From CAZZBK01 sp964652155 (lineage in GTDB: Bacteria; Planctomycetota; Planctomycetia; Pirellulales; PNKZ01): DNA of 57,335 bases. Shown piece by piece: positions 16,678-22,891 of this stretch. The translations under genes were made by a program, and so were the position numbers. The notes under the pieces are model-generated. The model did no database searches. It was not told the origin of the DNA and saw only the letters and a list, made by a program, of their open reading frames with translations. The stretch lies in the NCBI GenBank assembly GCA_964652155.1, contig CAZZBK010000017.1, forward strand, positions 1 through 57,335. Reading direction: 5' to 3'. Position 1 is the first letter of the stretch; each line of letters opens with the position of its first letter.

Positions 16678-18570
16678 ATGGCCTGTCGATCGCCGGCTGT
16701 TTTTGTCGAAGGGACGACCGCTTTGGCCACTGCACCCATTGAGCTTCCGCCGGCAACCGAACTGATCATGAGCGACGGCGCGCCGCGTAAAAAACGGCGT
16801 AGCACGAGCCACCTGAAAATGGTGCCGCAATCGCGCGACGAGCGCGAGGCGTTGCGGGCTCGGTGCGTTGAAATTGCCCGTCAGCTCGACAAGGCTCGAC
16901 CCGTCACGAAAGACGAGTTGGAAGTGATCGCGCGCGACATGCTCAGCCACTTGAACCTGGCCGAAGGGTACATTGGCTGGACGATGGTCAACATTGCCAG
17001 TGCATTTTGGCAAGAGCAAGTGGCGGCGGTCCCTTTTAATCGGCGGCTGTTTTTGTTGCCGCATTGCCTCAAGCATGCCGAGGGGTGCCCTGCCGAGTAC
17101 GACGAGTTTGGGCTCGACTGCCGCAAGTGCGGCGCGTGTACGATCGCCGATTTTCGCACCAAGGCCGAGGATCTCGGCTACAAGGTGTTGGTGGCCGAAG
17201 GCTCGCCGATCGTGCTCAAGATCATTGTCGGCGGCTACATCGATGCCATTTGCGGCGTCGCCTGTTTGAACGTGCTCGAGAAGGCGATCGACAAAATCCT
17301 GCTGGCGGGCATCCCGTGCATGGCCGTGCCGCTGCTATCGAGTGACTGTCGCAACACGAGCGTCGACGACGATTGGGTCATGCAGATGATTACGACTCAA
17401 CACGCTCAGCCGCAGCAGCGGACCAAGAGCTACGTGCATTTGATGCGCGCGGCCAGCTCGCTGTTCGACCCGCAGGAGCTGGACCGGCTCACGCCGCGTC
17501 TGCGAGGGGGCCCGCGGCTGGCCGAGATGAACGGGCAAGGGGTGCATGGGCTCGACCCGGTCGCGGCGACCGAAGCGCTCGCGTATGACTTTTTGTCGAA
17601 GGGGGGCAAGCACTCGCGGCCCTTCATCACGCTTGCCGTGCATGACGCCCTGACCGGCGGCAAGGCGACCGAGGCCGACGGGGCGGAGCACCTCGCGGGC
17701 ATTGCCGACGCCGTCAAGCGGACGGCGATGTCGATCGAGACGTTCCACAAGGCGTCGCTGGTGCACGACGACATCGAGGACAACGACCAATACCGCTATG
17801 GCGAGGCGACGCTGCACCATAAGTTCGGCATCCCCACGGCCATCAACGTGGGGGACTATCTGATTGGGCTCGGCTATCGGATGGTGAGCCGCGATGCCGG
17901 GGTGCTCGGCTCGGACGTGGTGGCCGACATCCTGGACAAGCTGGCCGACGCGCACATGAAATTGTCGGAAGGGCAAGGGGCCGAACTGCTGTGGCGCGAC
18001 TCGTTGCACAAGCGGCTCACGCCGCTCGACGCGCTGAAGATTTACGCCCTGAAAACCTCACCGGCTTTCGAGGCGGCGCTGTACTCGGGCTTGCGCTTGG
18101 CGGGGCCGGTCGACAAGCAGAACTCGTTCGTTGGCCCGTTTGCGCGTAATTTGGGCGTGGCGTTTCAGATCCTCAACGACTTGGGGGACTGGCGCGGCGA
18201 CAATCACAACAAGCTGCTTGCGGGCGGCGACGTGCTCGGCGGCCGACCGACGGTCCTCTGGGCCTTGGCGCTCGAGGGGCTCGACGAACCGCGCCGCGCC
18301 GAGCTATTCACGATCAGTCAACAAAAGCAGCTTACTCCCGCCACGTTGGCCCGGGTCCGCGAGTTGTACACGCAAGCTGGCGTGTTCGAGAAAGCCCTGC
18401 GGCTGATCGAAAAGCACCAGGAGCGTGCCGAGAAGATCGCCGACGAGGCGCAGGGCGAAGACCTGCGTCGGCTGTTGTATTACCTGATCGACACGGTTCT
18501 GGAACGGCCCAGCGAGGATGAAGAGCCCAACGTGATTGGGTTGGGCCTGCCGATCACCACCCCCGCCTAA
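16678..18570 (+). CDS. DUF116-polyprenyl diphosphate synthase fusion
   Basis: About 630 residues combine two domains. The N-terminal part (about 100-260) is DUF116-like, with Cys130, Cys137, Cys148, Cys151 and Cys154 (GLDCRKCGAC), probably binding a metal or Fe-S centre. The C-terminal part (about 290-600) is an all-trans isoprenyl diphosphate synthase, with GGKHSRP, the first Asp-rich motif HDDIEDND (363-370) and the second motif as NDLGD (500-504), where the usual first Asp is Asn. It would build the prenyl chain used by the upstream cyclase or by a quinone. Start is uncertain: GTG 16660, ATG 16678 and ATG 16768 are all in frame, without a clear ribosome-binding site. It lies 120 bp after the cyclase. 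Confidence 0.8.
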   Translation: MACRSPAVFVEGTTALATAPIELPPATELIMSDGAPRKKRRSTSHLKMVPQSRDEREALRARCVEIARQLDKARPVTKDELEVIARDMLSHLNLAEGYIGWTMVNIASAFWQEQVAAVPFNRRLFLLPHCLKHAEGCPAEYDEFGLDCRKCGACTIADFRTKAEDLGYKVLVAEGSPIVLKIIVGGYIDAICGVACLNVLEKAIDKILLAGIPCMAVPLLSSDCRNTSVDDDWVMQMITTQHAQPQQRTKSYVHLMRAASSLFDPQELDRLTPRLRGGPRLAEMNGQGVHGLDPVAATEALAYDFLSKGGKHSRPFITLAVHDALTGGKATEADGAEHLAGIADAVKRTAMSIETFHKASLVHDDIEDNDQYRYGEATLHHKFGIPTAINVGDYLIGLGYRMVSRDAGVLGSDVVADILDKLADAHMKLSEGQGAELLWRDSLHKRLTPLDALKIYALKTSPAFEAALYSGLRLAGPVDKQNSFVGPFARNLGVAFQILNDLGDWRGDNHNKLLAGGDVLGGRPTVLWALALEGLDEPRRAELFTISQQKQLTPATLARVRELYTQAGVFEKALRLIEKHQERAEKIADEAQGEDLRRLLYYLIDTVLERPSEDEEPNVIGLGLPITTPA

Positions 18571-18626
18571 CATGGCACCCGCCACGCAGCAACGGATTTG
18601 AACGCGGTCAGCGGCCTTGCGACTCG

Positions 18627-18669
18627 GCCTCCGGCGTGCGGACCTACGGTCCTATCGACGGGGGCTAAA
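18627..18669 (+). repeat. CCGGCGTGCGGACC...CGACGGGGGCTAAA element, copy 3
   Basis: This is the third copy of the element at 259 and 2082. It keeps CCGGCGT, the GGACCTACGGTCC inner palindrome and the GGGGGCTAAA end, in intergenic DNA after the prenyl synthase gene. Confidence 0.55.
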
Positions 18670-18713
18670 GCAGTAGTGGGTCGATACCGTCCCGAGCCCC
18701 CCCTCCTTGTTGA

Positions 18714-19265
18714 ATGACTATGTCACGTGAATCCGAGCCGATGAGTGAACTGACCGCGCTCTCGGATTTGTTTTATCCCGACTTGTCCGCGCTGGGACAC
18801 TTCGCGCTCGAGAGCGCCGAGGAAATTCCGAGCGTGTATCGCAAGCTGTTGGCCCATGAAGAGCACATGACCGTGACGGTCGAGGCGCATCATGGGTGTC
18901 TGGTGGACGTCGAGGTGGTCGACCGCGCGGAGCAGCCGCCGCATTACGCGCGGAAGATCTTGCTGCGTCGGCGGCGTGACCGCGCCGTGGTGCAGTACGG
19001 GCTGGTGCGAATTAACTTTGCCTGGCTCGACGAGCCGACGCAGCAAGAAATTCGCGGCGAGAAAATTCCCCTGGGGCGCGTGCTGATCAACCACAACATC
19101 CTGCGCCGCGTGCGGCTGCTGCATCTGTGGCGCGTCGAGCCGGGCCCCGAGCTGTGCAAGTTCTTCGCCCTCGACACGCCGCGCATCACGTATGGCCGCA
19201 CGGCCATCATCGAGTGCAACGGCGAAGGGGCCATCGAGCTGATCGAGATCGTGGCACCGGAGTGA
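18714..19265 (+). CDS. chorismate-lyase-like (UbiC/DUF98 type) protein
   Basis: This 183-residue soluble protein has a layout like chorismate pyruvate-lyases: KLLAHEEHMTVTVE near residues 43-56, a KILLRRR segment with a charged pocket, EKIPLGRVLIN near 116, and a late YGRTAIIECNG strand. In that family the product is 4-hydroxybenzoate, used for quinone or, in some lineages, methanopterin synthesis. I recognise the pattern but not every catalytic residue, so the enzymatic role is an inference. It follows the prenyl synthase gene by 143 bp on the same strand, which would fit a prenylated aromatic product. In-frame ATGs at 18714, 18720 and 18741 are all possible starts. Confidence 0.55.
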   Translation: MTMSRESEPMSELTALSDLFYPDLSALGHFALESAEEIPSVYRKLLAHEEHMTVTVEAHHGCLVDVEVVDRAEQPPHYARKILLRRRRDRAVVQYGLVRINFAWLDEPTQQEIRGEKIPLGRVLINHNILRRVRLLHLWRVEPGPELCKFFALDTPRITYGRTAIIECNGEGAIELIEIVAPE

Positions 19266-19323
19266 GGAACGGGGTGGGGGGTGCGGGGTGCGGGGTGAGG
19301 CTGGAAGGGGAATGGTTGCATCC

Positions 19324-19420
19324 GGGTGGCTGGCGTTTTGCGTCAGCAAAACCCGGCTTACTTCGAGGCGGTGTCGAGCGTCACTGGCCGGGTTTTGCTG
19401 GCGCAAAACACCAGCCACCC
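19324..19420 (-). repeat. dispersed GGTGGCTGG palindromic element, copy B
   Basis: The outer arms GGTGGCTGGCGTTTTGCG and CGCAAAACACCAGCCACC pair, with the inner arms AACCCGGC and GCCGGGTT. The asymmetric centre is reversed relative to copies A, E and F (ACTTCGAGGCGGTGTCGAGCG here), so this copy is inserted in the opposite orientation. Confidence 0.8.
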
Positions 19421-19550
19421 CCAGCCGTGGCGATCTCTCGGGGCGCGGCTCGATGGAGGGCTCGCGTACCCTCACCGAGAGCGTGTAGAATGACGCCGGT
19501 TACTTGTCGCCCGGGTCACGGGTTCCTCCGCTCGATCGAAGTGGTTCGCT

Positions 19551-19862
19551 ATGAGTTTTGTGCGCGTGGCCTCGGTATCGGAAATTCCTGAAGGTGGCAA
19601 GGAGATTTTTGGGGTCGACGACCGGATGATCGTCGTGTTTCATGTTGGCGGGCAGTATTACGCACTCGACGATGTTTGCACGCACGACGACGGCCCGTTG
19701 GGCGAAGGGGCTTTGTGCGGCTTCGAGATTGCGTGTCCGCGGCACGGCGCGAAGTTTGATATCCGCACCGGCGCGGTGGTGTGCATGCCCGCCACCCGCG
19801 CGACCCGAGCCCATGAGGTGAAGGTTGACGGGCAGGACATTTACGTTCAACTGCAGTCGTAA
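19551..19862 (+). CDS. Rieske-type [2Fe-2S] ferredoxin
   Basis: This 103-residue soluble protein has both Rieske ligand pairs, CTH (DVCTHDDGPL) and CPRH (ACPRHGAKFD), separated by about 17 residues. It is a small non-haem-dioxygenase-type ferredoxin rather than a bc1 subunit, as there is no membrane anchor. The SufT-like gene follows by 40 bp on the same strand, so both are probably co-transcribed. A palindromic element and about 130 bp separate it from the gene before. A TAGAAT at 19486-19491 could be a -10 box, but the -35 is poor. Confidence 0.92.
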   Translation: MSFVRVASVSEIPEGGKEIFGVDDRMIVVFHVGGQYYALDDVCTHDDGPLGEGALCGFEIACPRHGAKFDIRTGAVVCMPATRATRAHEVKVDGQDIYVQLQS

Positions 19863-19902
19863 TCAGGCCCATTCTTGTTGAGTTTGTCGGGAGTAGCCCA
19901 CC

Positions 19903-20220
19903 ATGAGCGTGTCGGAAGAGGTTGTCCGCGAAGAGTTGAAGAAGGTCATCGACCCCGAGTTGTTCGTTAACATTGTCGACCTGGGCTTGATTTACCTGGT
20001 GAGCGTGTCGGACAAAGAGGATGGCAAGAGCGACATTGCGATCGAGATGACGATGACGAGCCCGGCCTGTCCGGCGGGTCCGCAACTGTTGCAGAACAGC
20101 AAGGACGTATTGAGCCGCATCGAAGGGGTCGATCAGGTCGAGGTCAAGCTGGTGATGATGCCCCCTTGGACGCCGGACCGCATGACCGAGGCGGCCCGCG
20201 ATCAGTTGGGGATATTTTAG
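19903..20220 (+). CDS. SufT-like (DUF59/MIP18) Fe-S cluster assembly factor
   Basis: This 105-residue protein is of the MIP18/DUF59 family. It has VIDPELFVNIVDLGLIY (the DPE motif) near residues 16-32 and the conserved MTMTSPACPAGP segment with Cys near residue 55, then VKLVMMPPWTPDRM. Members help mature Fe-S proteins by carrying or inserting clusters. Placed 40 bp after a Rieske ferredoxin, it may assist that ferredoxin. The spacing to amtB (261 bp, with an inverted repeat) makes a shared transcript with the nitrogen genes less likely. Confidence 0.88.
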   Translation: MSVSEEVVREELKKVIDPELFVNIVDLGLIYLVSVSDKEDGKSDIAIEMTMTSPACPAGPQLLQNSKDVLSRIEGVDQVEVKLVMMPPWTPDRMTEAARDQLGIF

Positions 20221-20232
20221 CCACGGAGCATT

Positions 20233-20317
20233 TCCGAGCCGCTCGACGTGAGCCCCCGGATAAGCTGGTCCTGTCGTTGGCAACGTTATCCGCACGACTC
20301 CCGTCGAGCGGCTCGGA
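20233..20317. repeat. inverted repeat between the SufT-like gene and amtB
   Basis: TCCGAGCCGCTCGACG (20233-20248) pairs perfectly with CGTCGAGCGGCTCGGA (20302-20317). Inside, CGGATAA (20257-20263) pairs with TTATCCG (20286-20292). The word CGTGAGCCxCCxGATAAGCT is shared with a smaller hairpin at 32642-32661, so these belong to one dispersed family. It could end the Rieske/SufT transcript. Confidence 0.65.
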
Positions 20318-20481
20318 TAGACAGCCTTTGGCGCGCGCAAAAACTTGCCCGAGCCCCTCTTGTGAAGCCCGACGAGTCGGCCCAAAATGGGGACCTGATT
20401 TTGACGGGATGATGGTCGGCCAGTTCTGGTCCCGCCGTCGCTCGACCTCGTTACTCTTCTCGTGCAGGCGGAGCACTCAAG

Positions 20482-21915
20482 ATGGGATCGATTTTGCGCT
20501 GGACCGCGTTGGCGGCCCTGGTGGTGAGTATTTTTGGGGTGGGCGACGTGAGCCCGCTCGTCGCACAAGACGCGACGACCACGGTCAGCACGACCGAGGC
20601 ACCGGCCGCGCCACCCCCCACGCTCAATCAGGCCGACCAGGCTTGGATGCTCGTCAGCACGGCGCTGGTGTTGCTGATGACCGCCCCGGGCTTGGCGCTG
20701 TTCTACGGCGGGTTGGTCCGTAAGAAGAACGTGCTTGGCGTGATGATGCAGTGTTTGTTCCTGATGGGGCTGATGTCGGTCCTATGGGCCATCTACGGCT
20801 ACTCGCTGGCCTTCGGCGGCACGAATGGCGAAGCGACCTTCAATAAGTGGATCGGCAACGGCGACTACCTGTTCCTCAACAACGTGATTCCGCAATACGT
20901 CAACGGCGAGGTCGTCTATCCGCTCGAAGGGACCATCTCGCGGCTCACGCACATGCTATTCCAGGGCATGTTCATTATCATCACACCGGCCCTGATCTGC
21001 GGCGCGTTCGCCGAGCGGATGAAGTTCTCCACGATGGTCGTGTTCTCGGTGCTCTGGGCCACATTGGTCTACTGCCCGCTGTGCCATTGGGTCTGGGACG
21101 GCGGCGTGCTCGCCTACGACTTTGCCAACCACAAGCCGTTCGACGGCGCGATTGCCGGCGCGTTTGACTTTGCGGGCGGCACGGTCGTGCATATCAGCTC
21201 GGGCATTTCGGCGCTGATCTGCGCGCTCGTGATCGGCAAGCGTCTGGGCTACGGCCAGAACGCCATGCCGCCGCATAATCTCACGTACACCGTGATTGGC
21301 GCGGCGATGTTGTGGATCGGCTGGTTTGGTTTCAACGCCGGCAGCGCGTTGATGAGCTCGCATCAGGCGGCTACGGCGTTTGCCGCGACCCATTTGGCGG
21401 CCGCCGCGGGGACCGTGGCCTGGCCGGTGGCCGAGTGGCTCTGGCGTGGCAAGCCGACGGTGCTCGGCGCGTGCTCGGGCGCGGTGGCCGGGTTGGTCTG
21501 CATCACCCCGGCCTCGGGCTACGTGCAGCCCATGCCCGCGCTGCTGATCGGCGCGGCGGCCGGGGTCGTGTGCCTGTGGGCCTGCTCGAAGCTTAAGAGC
21601 ACGTTCGCCTACGACGACTCGCTGGACGCCTTCGGCGTGCATGGCGTGGGGGGGACGCTCGGCGCGATCTTGACCGGCGTGTTCGCCACGCAACACATTG
21701 TCGGCGGACCCAACAAGCTCGGCGCGATCGAAGGGGGCTCGCTGCTCACGGCCCAATTGATCGCCACCGGCGTGACGATGGTCTACTCGGTGGTGGTGAC
21801 ATTCATTGTGCTCAAACTGCTCGATGCCACGATGGGGCTCCGCGTAAGCCAGCAAGACGAGGTCCAAGGTCTCGACTACTCGCAGCACGGCGAGGAAGGT
21901 TACATCTTCATGTAA
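20482..21915 (+). CDS. amtB: ammonium transporter
   Basis: This 477-residue Amt/MEP/Rh channel moves ammonium across the inner membrane. After a cleavable N-terminal signal (about 1-29, ending LVAQD) and a Thr/Pro-rich spacer come eleven membrane segments. Landmarks are LALFYGGLVRKKNVL, GAFAERMKFS, DFAGGTVVHISSG with the first pore histidine (His237) and DAFGVHGVGG with the second (His387). Outer-membrane-side Trp/Phe gate residues are plausible but not assigned. GGAG 8 bases upstream supports the ATG. The PII gene follows 55 bp later, the usual amtB-glnK pairing, where the PII trimer plugs the channel. Confidence 0.97.
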   Translation: MGSILRWTALAALVVSIFGVGDVSPLVAQDATTTVSTTEAPAAPPPTLNQADQAWMLVSTALVLLMTAPGLALFYGGLVRKKNVLGVMMQCLFLMGLMSVLWAIYGYSLAFGGTNGEATFNKWIGNGDYLFLNNVIPQYVNGEVVYPLEGTISRLTHMLFQGMFIIITPALICGAFAERMKFSTMVVFSVLWATLVYCPLCHWVWDGGVLAYDFANHKPFDGAIAGAFDFAGGTVVHISSGISALICALVIGKRLGYGQNAMPPHNLTYTVIGAAMLWIGWFGFNAGSALMSSHQAATAFAATHLAAAAGTVAWPVAEWLWRGKPTVLGACSGAVAGLVCITPASGYVQPMPALLIGAAAGVVCLWACSKLKSTFAYDDSLDAFGVHGVGGTLGAILTGVFATQHIVGGPNKLGAIEGGSLLTAQLIATGVTMVYSVVVTFIVLKLLDATMGLRVSQQDEVQGLDYSQHGEEGYIFM

Positions 21916-21970
21916 CGTCCGCCGCGTGTGCCGCCTTGTTATCAATCAAGTATCCGTGGGAGATCATGCG

Positions 21971-22309
21971 ATGAAAAAGATCGAAGCCATTATCCGGCAC
22001 TTCAAGCTGGAAGACGTCAAGAACGCGCTGACCGAACAAGGCATCCACGGCATGACCATCACCGAGGTCCGTGGGTTCGGCCGGCAAAAGGGCCATACCG
22101 AAATGTATCGCGGCACCGAGTACTCGGTCGACTTCGTGCCCAAGGTCAAGGTCGAGGTCGTCGTCGGCGACGATGCCGTCCGCCGCACGATCGACACGAT
22201 CATGCGATCGGCCCAAACGGGCCAAATCGGCGACGGGAAAATTTTTGTCTACACGCTCGACGAGTCGGTCCGCATTCGCACCGGCGAAACGGGTGACGAA
22301 GCCCTGTAG
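21971..22309 (+). CDS. glnK: nitrogen regulatory PII protein
   Basis: This 112-residue trimeric signalling protein binds ATP/ADP and 2-oxoglutarate and regulates AmtB and nitrogen enzymes. MKKIEAIIRHFKLEDVKNAL opens the fold. The T-loop carries GFGRQKGHTEMYRGTEYSVDF with Tyr51 exactly at the uridylylation position, and VEVVVGDD and GQIGDGKIFV complete the nucleotide site. The start at 21971, not the longer frame at 21926, is set by GGGAGA upstream and the family N-terminus. Tyr51 fits the GlnD-type uridylyltransferase encoded 582 bp downstream. glnB and glnK cannot be told apart by sequence alone; glnK is used because of the amtB linkage. The last 27 bp are duplicated downstream at 22556-22582. 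Confidence 0.95.
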   Translation: MKKIEAIIRHFKLEDVKNALTEQGIHGMTITEVRGFGRQKGHTEMYRGTEYSVDFVPKVKVEVVVGDDAVRRTIDTIMRSAQTGQIGDGKIFVYTLDESVRIRTGETGDEAL

Positions 22310-22335
22310 TTAAAGCCGCCAGCGGAACTCGCGAA

Positions 22336-22435
22336 NNNNNNNNNNNNNNNNNNNNNNNNNNNNNNNNNNNNNNNNNNNNNNNNNNNNNNNNNNNNNNNNN
22401 NNNNNNNNNNNNNNNNNNNNNNNNNNNNNNNNNNN
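22336..22435. other. assembly gap (100 N)
   Basis: A run of exactly 100 N, an arbitrary scaffold gap placed in a tandem repeat after the PII gene. Real length is unknown. Confidence 0.95.
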
Positions 22436-22456
22436 TGCGTGGAAGCAACGCGCTTG

Positions 22457-22552
22457 GGGTGGCTGGCGTTTTGCGCAAGCAAAACCCGGCGAGTGACGGT
22501 TGACACCGCTGCGGAGCGAGCCGGGTTATGCTGCGCATAACACCAGCCACCC
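22457..22552 (+). repeat. dispersed GGTGGCTGG palindromic element, copy C
   Basis: Outer arms GGTGGCTGGCGTTTTGCG and CACCAGCCACC enclose AACCCGGC and GCCGGGTT. The right arm is altered (ATGCTGCGCATAACACC), making a local TGCGCA palindrome. It belongs to the tandem unit after the PII gene. Confidence 0.75.
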
Positions 22553-22635
22553 GGCCGGCGAAACGGGTGACGAAGCCCTGTAGTTAAAGCCGCCAGCGGA
22601 ACTCGCGAAAGCGGTGCGTGGAAGCAACGCGCTTG

Positions 22636-22731
22636 GGGTGGCTGGCGTTTTGCGCAAGCAAAACCCGGCAAGTGACGGTTGACACCGCTGCAGAGCGAGC
22701 CGGGTTATGCTGCGCATAACACCAGCCACCC
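22636..22731 (+). repeat. dispersed GGTGGCTGG palindromic element, copy D
   Basis: This is nearly identical to copy C 179 bp upstream, differing at two bases in the centre. It was duplicated together with its flanks. Confidence 0.75.
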
Positions 22732-22813
22732 GGCCGTCTTTCCCCCTTCGACCGCCGAGTCTTCACGAACGTTCGAGACGCTCACCCCAGCGGTGAGACC
22801 GGACCACTCCGCT

Positions 22814-22841
22814 TTCCGCTTTCGTCTTTCCGCTCTAGAAT
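22814..22841 (+). promoter_or_regulatory. possible glnD promoter
   Basis: TTCCGC (22814-22819) and TAGAAT (22836-22841) are 16 bp apart, about 50 bp before the glnD ATG. The -35 match is moderate and lies in a CCGCTTTCCGCTTTCG low-complexity tract, so this is a weak call. Confidence 0.3.
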
Positions 22842-22891
22842 CGCTCGCGGTGTGTTGAGCCCTTTTTCCACCCGAGTCGATTCTTGCCGCC

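Larger units (their letters stand above)
22283..22731 (+). repeat. approximately 179-bp tandem duplication, broken by an assembly gap
   Basis: The last 27 bp of the PII gene plus about 25 bp of flank (22283-22335) recur at 22556-22608. The unit with TGCGTGGAAGCAACGCGCTTGG begins at 22436 and 22615, a 179-bp period. Each unit contains one palindromic element. The 100-N gap at 22336-22435 falls inside the first unit, as expected for a repeat that short reads could not resolve. The true copy number is unknown. Confidence 0.8.

Noticed and set aside
20221..20481. Search for a sigma-54 promoter upstream of amtB
   Set aside because: The closest candidate, TTGGCGCGCGC...CTTGC, has the wrong GG-to-GC spacing (15 rather than 10 bases), so it does not fit.
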